A DNA stretch of 64,000 nucleotides from Pleurodeles waltl (GCF_031143425.1 NC_090447.1:22975426-23039425); one strand, 5' to 3'. Counted from the first letter of the stretch, positions 44,857 through 56,112 are shown. Translations and numbers: made by a program. Notes: generated from the sequence alone by a model not told the origin.

Positions 44857-47440
44857 TGTAGAAGGCTGGCCCTCTGTATAGTGTGCAAAACTAGGCACAC
44901 TGTGCAAGGAGTCCGGTAACCACACATTGGTTTACAGAGGTAAAAACTAGGGGCCAGATGTAGGAACCGGTTTGCATGTCGCAAACTGCGAAAAACGCAG
45001 TTTGCAACATGCAAAACGGCCATCGCGATGCTGATTCACATTTTGCGAGTTGGTACCGACTCGCAAAATGTGAATCTGACTCGCAAATAGGAAAGGGTGT
45101 TCCCTTCCTATTTGTGACTCGCACCACGATTTAGAATTGCTTTGTGACTACGAAAGCGGTCGCAAAGCAATTAGCAGTTAACACCCACTTGAAGTGGGTG
45201 GTAACTCATTCGCCAACGGGAAGGTGTCCCCATGGGACCCCTTCCCCTTTGTGAATGTCGCTGAGAATATTTTTTCAGAGCAGGCAGTGGTCCAATGGAC
45301 CACTGCCTACTCTGAAAAAATGAAACCAAATGGTTTCATTTTTTTTTTTATTGCAACTCGTTTTCCTTTAAGGAAAATGGCCTGCAATTAAAAAAAAAAC
45401 TGCTTTATTAAAAAAGCAGTCACAGACATGGAGGTCTGCTGTCTCCATCAGGCCACCATCCCTGTGACTGCAGGGACTCGCTATGGGGTCGCAATTTGCG
45501 ACCCACCTCATTAATATTCATGAGGTGGGTCTTTGCGACCCCATAGCGAGTCACAGAAGGTGTCTGAGACACCTTTCTGCATACAATTTTGCGAGTTGCA
45601 AATTGCGAGTCAGTATGACTCGCAATTTGCAACTCGCAAAATTTTCTGTTGCTACATCTGGCCATAGATCACCTAATGCTCTAATCTTTGAGGTAGGTTG
45701 GTTGAGCAGTTAGGCTAATCTTGGAGAAGTGTAAAGCATTTATAGTACTCACAGTATCAATCATGCAACTCCCACATTCGAAGGAATACCTCAAGGCTTC
45801 AGATTTTCATATACATTTTAAGAGCAAGATTGTCAAAATTGGTTAAGTACTTCTTAAGATATGGAATTTTGAAGTTTTAATAAATGCAGTATTTATGTGC
45901 ATAATTAAGCACCATAAGAATCAATTGGTAGACACCTTAAAAAATTCACATAAAATCACACAATTGCTTTAACATGTTCCACTTTTGCAGGATGTTTGAG
46001 GTCGTCTGTGGGCACACTGTTCCAGCTAGAGAAGTTTGGGCAGCTCCCCATATCAGAGGGAGCAACGTTGGAAAGTCTCTTGGAGCTGGTGCAGGGCCAC
46101 TAAGGTGGGCCACTTGGAAAGGGACCCTTAGGGCACAGCTGATTCTTCGTTGCAGGACACGGGGCAGTCTAGAGTGAATCGGTGAGCCAGAGGCTGTGCA
46201 TAAGGGAGCCCTTCAGATCTGGAGGTAGGTGTCTTTGAAGGTCACTTACAGGACAATGGGGGCACTCTGTCTAGGTTTCCAGGGTATTTCTAAAATACCT
46301 CTACTAGGGCTTCCTCCTGGTCCTTTTTCAGCTCTGGAAAAGCTGGTTTTCCCGATGTCTGATGTCAGCTAACTGGTACCCAGGGTATTAGTACGGTCCA
46401 GACAATGGAGGGCGCAGTGCCACCAAACTTGTCACACTTGCAGGGTTTCTCTGAGTGGTTATGAGTGTGTTGTCAGGTTTGGCTGCAACTTATAGTTCAG
46501 GAGATATCAGCCAGTCAGTGAAGCAACCCTCACTGGGTTACTGGTTCTTGGGTTGTTTCAGAGTGGTACCTCAACTACGGAGGGAGTTCTTGGATGATTG
46601 GTGAAGCCTGAAGGTCGTCAGGGTTTCTTGAGGTCAGTCCAATGTCCAGCTCCTCCTCCGTAGCAATTATCGGGTCCTGGTTGCAGCAGGCAAGGTTTCG
46701 TACCTTTTCATTGTGCAACAGGTCAACACTTCCCGTGCCTTGGATCTTCTCTGTGCTGGTCTTCTCTTTTGTCCTTCGAATCTATTTTCTTGGTCTAGGG
46801 AAGCTCTCTAAATACTGAATTTAGTGGGTGTTTTAGGGGGAGCCTGGTAGTGTTCAATGGGACACTTACCTTTCGGTGATTACGCCCACTATGGTAACCA
46901 CTTCCTGTGGGAAGGGTCACTTCCCTAAACCTAATTGGCTATTTTCCTTCCATCTAAGATGGAGGACAATGAAATGGAGGGTCCACCTCATAGGCAACAC
47001 CTTAGGGGTGCTGAATACCAGGTGGGACCACTTCCTCCCCTCTTTGTGTGGTTTGCCACCTTTGCTCCTGCCAAAAGTGGGGGTTTGCAAAGGGGGAGGC
47101 CATCTGCAAGCAAGCCTAGGGGTTGAGTTTCAAGGGTGGTAAGCCCTTTGAAGCTCACCTTCAGGGCACTGCACAGTCCTGAGGGAGGGGGTAAAAGCTT
47201 CCCCACCCAGGAAAGGCATGGCTTTACAGGGACCGACCCGTAGTACCCCATGCCCTGGGCACTTAGGTACCCATTCACTAGGGACTTACAGTGGTAGTTA
47301 AGGGTGTATCCTATTGTGCCAATGCATCACAACAGTTTTAGGAAACAACTCTGACCCAGGGAACATGGGTAGCAATAGCCCTGGGCACTACAACTTCCAG
47401 GCTACATCAAATATCAGGCAAAAAGTGGGGGCTAACCATG
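44857..47440 (-). repeat. 3' LTR of Gmr1-like copy B, containing a MITE
   Basis: It begins TGTAGAAGGCTGGCCCTCTG, as in copy A's LTR, and stays colinear with it (GCTCTAATCTTTGAGGTAGG, CAGTTAGGCTAATCTTGGAG and further). The MITE at 44951-45664 splits it. The inner tip with the TCTCACA end is deleted at about 47440. Confidence 0.7.
44951..45664. mobile_element. palindrome-rich MITE with TAG target duplication
   Basis: The ends are GGGCCAGATGTAG and CTACATCTGGCCA, flanked by TAG on both sides (44948-44950 and 45665-45667). Copy A has the uninterrupted LTR at the same point. The interior is a run of adjacent inverted repeats: 44970-45022 (TTTGCATGTCGCAAACTGCG), 45032-45075 (GATTCACATTTTGCGAGT, nearly perfect), 45275-45320 (AGAGCAGGCAGTGGTCCA), 45484-45552 and 45590-45640. 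It has no coding capacity. Confidence 0.85.
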
Positions 47441-47444
47441 CATT

Positions 47445-48600
47445 GGCAGGGGCAGTCGCAGTTCTCTGTTCTGCTTGAAAGTCAATCCCCAGTAGGGAAA
47501 TGGACCACTTAAGCAGTTTGGGTTTTTCACCCTTCATTTGTTGTAGCCATCTGAGAGGCCTGTGGTCAGTCTGAACTATGAAGTGAGAGCCAACAGGTGT
47601 GGCCTTAGCTTCTTCAGGGCCCAAGCCACAGCAAAGGCTTTTCTCTCTATAGCACTCCAATTCTGTTCCCTAGGGAGTGGTTTCTTGCTTATAAAAGCAA
47701 CTGGCTGGTCATGTCCTTCATCGTTTTCTGGGAAAGGACTGCTTCTATCCCCTTTTCAGAAGCATCTGTTTGGACTATGAATTGTCTGGAGTAGTCTGGT
47801 TCTTGTAGAACTGGAGCAGAGCACGTAGCTTCCTTCAGGGTGTCAAAAGTCTTTTGACAACTGACTGTCCATTTATTTCTTTTGGGCATTTCCTTGGAGG
47901 TGAGCTCTGTGAGGGATGCAACTATAGTTCCATAGTCCTTCACAAATCTCCTATAGTACCCAGTCAAGCCAAGGAATGCCCTGACTCATGTCTGGGTTGT
48001 GGGAGCTTCCCAAGTCATAATAGTCTAAATCTTGGGTTGGTGGGGTTGCACTTGGCCTCCACCAACTAGGTAGCCCAAGTAAACAACTTTCCCCTGCCCT
48101 CTCGGGCACTTACTGGCCTTGATAGTGAGGCCTGCCTTTTGCAGAGCCTCAAGGACCTTCCCTAGGTGGATCAGGTGATCCTGCCAGGTGGAACTATAGT
48201 CAGCTATGTAATCTAAATAAGCTAAACTAAAGGTTTCCAATCCAGCAAGGACTTGGGTCACCAACTTCTGGAAGCTGGCAGGTGCATTCTTTAATCCAAA
48301 GGGCATAACAGTGAACTGATAATGCCCACTAGGAGTAGAAAATGCTGAACTCTCCTTTGCTCCTGGGGTCAGGTCAAATTGCCAGTACCCAGATGTTAAA
48401 TCAAAACTACTCAGATATTTGGCTGCCCCAATCTGTCTATGAGCTCATCAGCTCTTGGAAATGGGTGTGCATTAGCTTTTGTCACAGAGTTGAGGCCCCT
48501 GTAGTCCACACAGAACCTCAATTTCGGTTTCTCTGCTTTAGAATGAGGCTTGGAGACTAAGCCTACTGGGCTAGCCTAGGGACTCTCAGAGGGTTAAATG
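47445..48600 (-). pseudogene. Gmr1-like RT and RNase H (copy B)
   Basis: The minus strand encodes QFTVMPFGLKNAPASFQKLV, then AYLDYIADYSSTW, which corresponds to YLDDIAVYS in copy A. The second catalytic Asp has become Tyr, so this RT could not have been active. RNase H follows with FIVQTDASEKGIEAVLSQK and, after a frame change near 47680, HFIVQTDHRPLRWLQQMKGE. The N-terminal RT part (48600-48310) is broken by stops. Sequence agreement with copy A is high throughout. Confidence 0.8.
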
Positions 48601-48823
48601 AAACTCAAATCCAGCATATTTCTAACTTCTGCCTCTGTACTCTCACTGACATGTTCTGACTGTCTATAAATCGTACTCTTGACAGGCAAGCTGTCACCAG
48701 TGTCCACATCATGGGTACACCAGTTGTCTTTCCAAGGGTCTGAAAGAACAGTGCAGCCTACTGGTTGAGGACCTGTCTGCAATCAGTTTGCTGTTGCTCT
48801 GTGATGGTGTCTGGCAAGACCAC

Positions 48824-49900
48824 TCAATCCACAGAACCATCTTGTGGGTTGCTGGAGAGGAGATCAGGGAGAGGTTCACTTTCATCTTCCTGTCCCTCAC
48901 CTGTAACCATGAGCATGGTCACATCAGCTCTGTCATAGAAGAGTTTTAGGCGGTTGGCATGGATTATTCTTTTTGGATTCTTGCAACTGCCCATGCCAAC
49001 TAAATAAGTGACTTTCCCTTTTCTCTCAAGTATAGGAGAGGGCCCGACCATTTGTCCTGGAGAGCCCTCGGAGCAACAGGCTCCAACACCCAAACTTTCT
49101 GCCCTGGTTGGAACTCCACCATAGCGGCTTTTTGAGTCATACCATAGCTTTTGAAGCTTCTGGTTGGCCTGAAGATTTTTGCTGGCTTTCTCCATGTCCT
49201 CAGCCAATCGAGAATGCAGGCCAACCACATAGTCTACAATATCTTGTTTGGGCTCTTTGAGAGGTTTCTCCCAGCCTTTCCTAACAAGGCTTAGTGGTCC
49301 CCTAACAGGGTGTCCAACAAAAGTTAAAATGGAGAAAAACCTATTCCCTTTTGTGGCACTTACCAGTAGGCAAACAGCAGGCAAGGGAGCAGGACATTCC
49401 ATCTCCTTCTAAGCTTTTTAGGGAGTCCTCCAACCATGCATTTTAGGGTCTGGTTAAATCTTTCAACCCGCTCATTGGTTTGTGGATGATATGGGGTGGT
49501 GAACTTATAGGTCACCCCACATTCCTGCCACATGTGTTTTAAGTATGCAGACATGAAGTTTGACCCACTGTCTGATACTACCTCCTTAGGGGACCTACCC
49601 TGATAAAGATACCCAGGAGATATTTAGCAACTTCAGGTGCAGTAATGGTCCTAAGAGGTATAGCCTCAGGATACATAGTGGCATGATCCAGCACCACTAG
49701 TATGTATCTGTGTCCTGATTCTGTTTGACGGTCAAGGGGGCAGCATTGTCGATCCCTACTCTTTAAAGTGTACCCAACCACTTGAGGTGAAATTAAGGGA
49801 CCCTTTAAATGCCCACCTGCTTTGCCACTGGCCTGGAATGTGGGGCAGGACTGACAAAAGTCCCTCATGTTTTGAGACATTTATGGCCAATAAAAGTAAT
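48824..49900 (-). pseudogene. Gmr1-like integrase (copy B)
   Basis: From the 5' side on the minus strand: the zinc-binding half FCQSCPTFQASGK (C-x-x-C); the core with HRYILVVLDHATMYPEAIPL; a second Asp block reading S-D-S-G-S-N-F; and NERVERFNQTL with the catalytic Glu. The C-terminal region is EPKQDIVDYVVGLHSRL, KGKVTYLVGMGS and a DRADVTM acidic end. Several frameshifts separate these parts. Its place between protease and RT, rather than after RNase H, is the key structural fact about this element. Confidence 0.8.
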
Positions 49901-50524
49901 TAACTAACCTATTCCAAGTCTTGTGTTGGCCCAGATGCCCTGCTAGGGGAATGTCATGGGCTATTATGAGGAGGAATTCTCTGAACTTCTGGGACACTAC
50001 CACCCTCCTTGTTGCACCAGGTTTGAGGTCTCTGGCCTCAGTATACAGGAGTGCCTCTTCTCAATGGGTCCTGTTGGTACCACTGACATTTCCTAGCTCC
50101 TCCTGGCAGCTTGCTGCCTCAGGCCTTCAAGAGTGGGGCAGGTCCTCTGCCCCTGGCAGAGATCTTCCCTGGAGGGTCCCCATGGGCCCAAGAGCTCTAG
50201 GTGGCAAGGCTCGAGCTCCTCAGGCTCAGTTCCCTCCAAAGTGGGTGACTCTTCCTCCTGAGAGGAAGGGTCCTGGCTTGGGATCTGTTTTGAAGCTGGC
50301 CCCTCAATCTTCTTGTCTTTTCTCTTGGGAGGCTATCTGAGGATCCAGCTCTCCTTTTTCCTTCTGAAATTTGCTTTGTGCCCTTGTCTTGGCACATGCT
50401 CACTCAGGGATCCCTATCATTGCTGCATGGGTCTTCAGTTCTACTTTAGGGGAATATTCCACGTTATTTCCAAGCAGGCAATCTACAGGGATTAATGAGG
50501 ACAAAACCACTTCTTTTTGCCCTA

Positions 50525-50818
50525 CTACTCCCCCCATTCAAAGGTTACCATAGCGATGGGATGGAACTTTTTCTCATTGATAGCATTGGTGACATAATAA
50601 GACTTCCCTACCAGGAACTGATTTGAATGGACCAAATGCTGAGTTACCATGGTAACACCATCTCCTGTGTCCCTCAATGCTTCTATTCTATCCCCATTAA
50701 TCAAAGGGTGCTGCCTGTACTTTTGCATATTACTGGGCCAGGCAGCACAGGATAATTCTACCCCACCCTCAGTGACAAATGTTGCCTCTGTGGGGTCACT
50801 GACTTGATCAGGCCACAC
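50525..50818 (-). pseudogene. Gmr1-like aspartic protease (copy B)
   Basis: The minus-strand frame contains LINGDRIEALRDTGDGVTMV. The D-T-G triplet preceded by hydrophobic residues is the retropepsin active site, which cleaves gag and pol. Upstream is an acidic/neutral stretch ending at the 50818 ATG, which is probably not a true start, since the frame would come from gag. Between here and integrase (49900-50524) the sequence is decayed. Confidence 0.7.
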
Positions 50819-50891
50819 CTCTGACCTCAGCTGGAGATTGGAAACTGCATTTACTGCAGATTGACTAGAGACATCCTTTTTGTTCTTACAG

Positions 50892-51568
50892 TCAGAGTCT
50901 CCAGTTTGGTGCCCTTAATTTTACAGTGGCACCAAGTCTTGTTGGGGCAGAGTTTTTCCCTTTGTACCCACCCCCAGACTGTGAGGAGTCTCTGGGCCCA
51001 CCCTCCTGTGCAGGTTTTTGGTGGCCTTTAGAAGACTCTTTCTTGTTTTTGTTTTGGCTCCCATCTTTCCCTTTCCCTCTATTCTTCAACCCCCCACCAG
51101 TGGTAGTCTTGGTCACCCTTGGTTTGACCCAGTGATCGGCCTTCCTCCCCAATTCATGGTCTACCAGATGTTGATGTAGACTATGATTGAAACAATTACT
51201 TAGCAGATGCTCTTTCATGAACAGGTTATACAGCCCATCATAGTCTTGTTCCTTGTTTCCAGCTAACCAGCATTTTTACTAAATAGTCCACAAAGTCTAC
51301 CCAGATCTGGCTCTGGGTTTTTCAAACCTCCCTGAACTTTATTCTTTACTCTTCAGTTGTACATCCAAAGCCCCCAATCATGGTAACCTTCATGAGGTCA
51401 TAGGATTTAGAATCTGCCTTGTTCAGTGTCAGGAGCCCATTCCTGCACTTTCCCCAGAATAACTCCCAGAACAGTTTGCCCCAATGTTTCTTTCCAATTT
51501 CCCACCCAATGCAGACTCTTTCAAAGTCAGAAAACTATTTGACTATATCATCCCCTTGAGTGAAGGGA
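50892..51568 (-). pseudogene. Gmr1-like gag (copy B)
   Basis: The front part (51568-51220) has FERVCIGWEIGKKHWGK and SKSYDLMKV, in frames broken by stops; this is a retroelement capsid-like (gag) region. The second part (51218-50892) reads LLSNCFNHSLHQHLVDHEL and then a basic, Gly/Lys/Gln-rich tail (GKGKDGSQNKNKK) suited to nucleic-acid binding. Gag forms the particle. No zinc knuckle is visible. Confidence 0.65.
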
Positions 51569-51572
51569 GGGA

Positions 51573-51727
51573 CAATTTGTCCCAATGCATCACAACAGTT
51601 TTAGGGAAAGAGCTCTGGCCCAGGGAACCTGGTTAGCAGAAGCCCTGGGTACTACAACTGCTAGGCTACATCAAACATCAGGCACAAATTGGGGGCTACC
51701 CATGTCAGAAAGAGGCCTTTTCTCACA
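51573..51727 (-). repeat. 5' LTR remnant of Gmr1-like copy B
   Basis: It matches the inner end of copy A's LTR (AATGCATCACAACAGTTTTA, then CAGGCACAAATTGGGGGCTA) and finishes GGCCTTTTCTCACA at 51727. Only about 155 bp remain; the rest was lost to a deletion reaching into the gag leader. Confidence 0.7.
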
Positions 51728-52190
51728 GGATGTTGACAGTATTTATCCCCGTCAATACTCATGTGAGTTGTAGAAGGAAGGCACACTTGGAACCCGTGGG
51801 TGCATACACTAAACCTATGCATAAAACCTTACCACTAATCTTTAATTAGTTGAACACATAGCAAACCCCTGGATTGATCCAAGTCTTAACCACTATGTGA
51901 GATAATGTTTCCCGAATCAGGATGGATACATCACATTTCCTTGGGGTTGGTAAGTCATCTGCCATTCTCAGAGGAGAACAACTGTGTATCTTGTTGCCCA
52001 CCGAATCCCTCCAAAGCTTCTCCACTTTTTTCTTTGTAAGGTGCAGCTCCCAGAGAAGAGTTATCTTGGCATGTTCGGAGTTCAGGTAGGAGAGCACTTT
52101 TTTACACTGGATGTAATGTGTAAGACCATTGACATTCCAGGAGAGAATGCACATAGGTTTGTTCATGGCTATGGAGACCACAAGATTCAA
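51728..52190 (-). pseudogene. L1 ORF2, N-terminal endonuclease part (part 1)
   Basis: The minus strand encodes MCILSWNVNGLTHYIQCKKV, the N-terminal Asn-containing motif of the L1 apurinic-type endonuclease. It is followed by EHAKITLLWELHLTKKKVEK, in which the catalytic Glu of Q-E-T-H-L aligns with W-E-L-H-L, and ILIRETLSHIVVKTW. The frame stops at 51846. The sequence ends at copy B (51727) and resumes at 44856. The endonuclease nicks genomic DNA to start target-primed reverse transcription. Confidence 0.8.
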
Positions 52191-52299
52191 AGGGAAAGTA
52201 AGTGAGTGGGAATGTTAGAATCTGTTGTCAGTCTACGAGTTGTTGTTGAAAGAACAGACAATGAGAACGGGGAAGTGAGGGGAGCTGGAAAAATAATTT

Positions 52300-52560
52300 A
52301 AACAAGCATTTTCAATGCAAAGGGTCTTGCATTTACTCAAATTAGACCTATTAACGTTGTAAACTCATAACTGGACTTTTCTTGCCACACAAATGAAAAG
52401 AAAAAAAACGCAGCTTGATCGTGCCGGGGTTTATATAGCGCGATCGCGCTGCGTTTTTGTTTTCATTTGTGTGGTCAGAAAAGTCCAGTTAGGAGTTTAC
52501 AAAGCTAATAGCTCTAACTCGAGCAAATGTGAGACCAGTTGCATTGAAAATGCTTGTTAT
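52300..52560. mobile_element. foldback element with about 100-bp arms
   Basis: AACAAGCATTTTCAATGCAA at about 52301-52320 is the perfect reverse complement of TTGCATTGAAAATGCTTGTT at about 52538-52557. The arms continue inward (GTAAACTC...CTGGACTTTTCT, CACACAAATGAAAA) to a centre near 52435 (CGCGATCGCG). This is a foldback MITE. A related half copy lies at 53474-53590. No target duplication could be fixed. Confidence 0.75.
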
Positions 52561-53470
52561 GTATGTGCACAAATCTATTTTTTTGTTCCAGTCAGGCCCT
52601 GCTTGTTTTTATACAAATTTGAACAATTAAAGAAAACACCTGGCAGCCATGCTACTCAAGTATTTTGAAATATCTAGTATTGATGAATTGTTAGGCCGAT
52701 ACACATAATTAATTCAAAAGAGAGATGAGGTAACACGTTCATTATCACATGCCTAATGAACTGAGGTGACAACACAATAAATCAAATTGTAAGTAAAGCA
52801 AGCTATGTTGCAGCAACTGAAGAAACAAAGCAATAAGAAACCTGACTATAAAGTGAACACACATTATCGAATGCGGCCCCATAGGTGCAAAAAAACAGTA
52901 CTTTCTACCTGAATAAAAACGCTCTCACTGCAACAACGACAGGAGTCGAAGAGCTGTCAAGGTAAGAGTCTGTTCTAAAATCTCGACGACATTGTTCATT
53001 GTAGGTAGGAATACTGGCAGACAGAGAAATCCTGAAAAAATAATTTCCTATGATGCCGAGCTAGTGTTGTTCAAAGCTTTTTCTTCCTCTCCAAAGATTT
53101 GCAAAGGTTTTGAATGTCGACCTTTATTTAGTTTGTGAAGAGTCCCTGTGGTGCAGTTGTCAAAGCAAATATTTCTTTCAAAATCAGCCTGTTTTGAATA
53201 AAGCGTTTCTTACAAGTTTATTTTTGTGTCTAAAGTTTTGGCAATTGGCTTCACAACCTTTCTTCATCTGTAATTTTGCAGTGCCTTTATTGGAAACTGG
53301 TTTTAACAAATTTATATTTCCACAGAGAGATCATATTGTGAGGCCACCATCAGCTCAGATGTTGAATAAAGCACGGGTGGGAGTGGGAACGTGGTGTGTG
53401 GGGGGTGGGAAGGAGGAGCAGTGTTTACAGTTCCTGTTGGAAAAACTGTTGGGCTGTGACAGCACAAAAT
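52561..53470. other. unassigned, no gene seen
   Basis: AT-rich sequence between two foldback-related copies. The frame at 53110-53472 shows no known domain. Confidence 0.5.
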
Positions 53471-53473
53471 AAC

Positions 53474-53590
53474 AAGCATTTGGAATGCAATGGTGTTGTG
53501 TCTGCTCGAGTTAGAGCTCTTAGCCTTGTAAATTACTGACTGGACTTTTATTGCCACACAGACTGAAAATAACAAGAGGAAGAGAGCGAG
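53474..53590. mobile_element. half copy of the foldback element
   Basis: AACAAGCATTTGGAATGCAA, TCGAGTTAGAGCTCTTA and GACTGGACTTTTATTGCCAC follow the same order as an arm of the element at 52300-52560. The second arm is not found. Confidence 0.6.
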
Positions 53591-54347
53591 GGTGAGCTGG
53601 CCCTGGAAAACCCCCCTCTGCTGTTGTTTATGTTTGCAGAGGGAGCTGGTGGGGAGGAGGGACTGAACAAGCGCCCACACTATTGAGGTGAAACAGGCAA
53701 ATGCCCCCAAAAAGTCCCTTACAGAAGAGATAAACAGGACATAGCGCAATTACACAGTACTTTGAGCTGCTCCCAAAGTGAAAAAAGGCTGGACAAAGAG
53801 GCAGAACTGACCACTAGCAAGCAAGGATTTTTGAAGGACACTGCAACTAACAAATCAAATAGTTTTTCTTCACAGAATTAGTATACTTAAGTATACTACT
53901 CGTCGAACGCTAATGCTCGACCTAAAAAAACATGCTTAGGAAAGGAGAAAGGATGGGAAAAGTTGGTTTAACTGAAAACAGAAGCAATGAAGGAAGGAAG
54001 GAAGAATTAGGTTGGTGAAAGAAAAGAAAATAACAATGCATATATGAGTACAAAATAGTGTGAGCCAGAAATCTATCATAAAATCAGTATAATTGCTGCG
54101 TCCTGTTAACTCTAGTCGGTGTGACTACACCTCAACAGCGGTCGCATCCGGAAGGCCCCAGGGTCCAGTGACCTAGAAGAAAACAACTGGGGTGATGGGA
54201 GGATAGACCCTACAAAGTGTTAATGATGTTGGTAATGCCAAAGATCAGATAGTGGATGAGTAATGCCATGGAAGAGAAAGGAAGTTAAACTTGTTCTCAT
54301 GTCTACAAGCCTAGTGGAAGGGCAACAGATGGGAAATAGGACACACT
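53591..54347. other. unassigned, no gene seen
   Basis: Purine-rich patches (GGAAGGAAGGAAG at about 53990) and no recognisable motif. By position it could be L1 sequence between ORF1 and ORF2 or later insertions. Confidence 0.5.
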
Positions 54348-54870
54348 GGGGCATATTCACAAGTAAGTGGTGCTTCACTTCTGATGCAACATTTTTCCTG
54401 CATTGCTCTGCGCACTCTAACAACACCATGTATGCCCCGTATTTACAATATGGCACACCATGGCGCACGTTAGAACAATAGCGAAAAAAATTAAGATGCT
54501 ATTGTGGTGCTTTGCAGGATTAGCGCCAAAAATGATGGCACTAACCATGCGAAGTAAAGATAGGCCCATAGACTAATATGGGTGTGTCATTTTAACGCCT
54601 GCCATGACTCAAAAATTGGTGCAGTAAAATCTTGCAGATTTCACTGCACCATTCTTTAGGGCCTCCCAATGCTGGAACACCCTCCCCCCCGCATACATTA
54701 TGCCTGGCACAGCAATAATGTGGCACAAAGGTTTACAAAGTTGCGCAATGTAGGCATTTCGCCACTTTTTAAATATGGCACATCGGAAATGCCTACCTAA
54801 CGCCACATTAGCATAAAAAATTGACAATACTGTGGCGCAAGGAGGCACAAGGTCCTTGTAAATATGCCCT
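54348..54870. mobile_element. Harbinger-type MITE, family M2, copy 1
   Basis: The ends are GGGGCATATTCACAAG and CTTGTAAATATGCCCT. The interior shares blocks with the elements at 56518 and 57796: GCACACCATGGCGCACG, TTTGCAGGATTAGCGCCAAA and TAAAATTGACAATAC-type ends. No coding capacity. The target duplication is unclear (CTG adjoins both ends if the left boundary moves by one). Confidence 0.7.
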
Positions 54871-55487
54871 CTGTGTCTTGGCATTATACAATGCTCCATG
54901 TGAGTTATTACTCCTTAGAGTTTACATTTGAGGGGTGAAAGGACCAAAAGGTGGAGGAGACATGTGCAATGTTTTTCATATTCTAGTCTGAGAAAAGTGC
55001 AAACAAGTGGAGCATGACTTAGCATGTTATTCTATGGGAGGGGAGGTAAAAAGGAAATTAATGTTTGTTTTTGCCGGATCCCCAAAGGGTAGACTCTGAT
55101 ATCAAGCATTTAATAATGAACTACAATAAACAGTGTGTCAAAGACAGACAAGGAGAGGTGATTCCACCAGGGAAAAACATGCAGTCTACTATACTCAGTC
55201 TTCAGGTTAGGGAAGTTCTGCCGGACTAGTATCATGCCCGAAACATTAGCCATCAGACTGAAGATAAATTTGGCTTAAGTCGTGATCGGGCATTGTCTCA
55301 CCCTCTGTCCTGTGTGTTTTCCGACACCCCTTTAGTATTTTCTCCTTATCACGCTGTATTCAATCATTTTTGACTTGATATCAGGCCCCCTTACATGTGT
55401 TTCAGAGTTTCTCTGGGCAAGAGTGTCCCCCTGCATGGCAGGAAGATCAGGAGGGCATTGTGAAGTGTCCATGGCTCCTTCATTTAG
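54871..55487. other. unassigned, probable L1 inter-ORF or flank sequence
   Basis: No gene is seen. It lies downstream (minus sense) of the L1 ORF1 stop, so it could be the L1 inter-ORF region. Confidence 0.4.
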
Positions 55488-56112
55488 TCAATCTGAAAAG
55501 GCCTGCAGCCTCCATGCATGCCTGCAACCTCCATGCATGCCTGCAACCTCCATGCATGCCATTTCAAAGGGGCCAAATGTTATGTCCCATTTGTGAAGGA
55601 GCGGTTGCAAGGAGAGAAAAGTCTTACTCCGATCACTCATTTGCTTTGAAAAGTCTGCTGCTATCTTTATATTGTGGCCATTAAAATTATGGGGTCCATG
55701 AGCTCTGACTGGCGTCAGGATCTGGTGGACCTACCCGTGCAGGAGGAAGTAGACAGTAATAGGTCTCGGTCTGAGGCTCGCTGTGGTCTTATTCTATGTA
55801 CTATTTGTATCTCAAGCAGTGGTGAAAACTCAATCCCTAGGAGGCTTATCAAAAAGTCACAAAGAAAGCCTCTAACATCTGTGCCTTCTGCTTTTTCAGG
55901 GATCACAAAGTAGTGTACAGATCTCTACCAGGCAGGACCTTGATACTGGATTCAAGAGAGGACAAGCGGTAATCCAACTTCTCCACCTTGTCATAGAAAC
56001 CAGAGATCTCAGCACGAACTGACTACGTTTTGGTGAAGAGGTCACTATTTTTTGCATCCATTGTCTCCAGTCTATGACCCACCTAAATTATCTCCTTCAG
56101 TGTCAGGTCCAT
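55488..56112 (-). pseudogene. L1 ORF1 (RNA-binding protein)
   Basis: The minus strand starts MDLTLKEII, with a coiled-coil-like stretch (GFYDKVEKLDYRLSSLESSI). After a frame change near 55910 it gives EKAEGTDVRGFLCDF, LLGIEFSPLLEIQIVHRI and then SKQMSDRSKTFLSLQ. This follows the order coiled coil, RRM-like domain and C-terminal domain of L1 ORF1p, which binds L1 RNA as a trimer. Stops occur at about 56083, 56000 and 55913. Within its C-terminal end is the 19-bp tandem repeat at 55501-55560. It is likely the first ORF of the L1 whose ORF2 lies at 52190-42999. Confidence 0.7.
55501..55560. repeat. 19-bp tandem repeat, about three copies
   Basis: The unit GCCTGCAACCTCCATGCAT is repeated three times, with one base difference in the first copy. 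It lies at the 3' end of the L1 ORF1 pseudogene. Confidence 0.85.

Larger units (their letters stand above)
44857..51727 (-). mobile_element. Gmr1-like LTR retrotransposon, copy B
   Basis: It is inserted in the L1 endonuclease coding region; the flanks CAATG and GGATG agree at three of five bases. Minus-strand sense order is remnant 5' LTR, gag (51568-50892), protease (50818-50525), integrase (49900-48824), RT (48600-48025), RNase H (47967-47445), 3' LTR. Integrase upstream of RT, with gypsy-type sequences, is the Gmr1-group arrangement. The copy is decayed in most domains and lacks the PPT and LTR tip near 47440, where about 120 bp are deleted relative to copy A. Confidence 0.8.

Noticed and set aside
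53110..53472. 120-codon plus-strand frame
   Set aside because: No motif, no start context or splice partner, and it runs into the foldback half copy.
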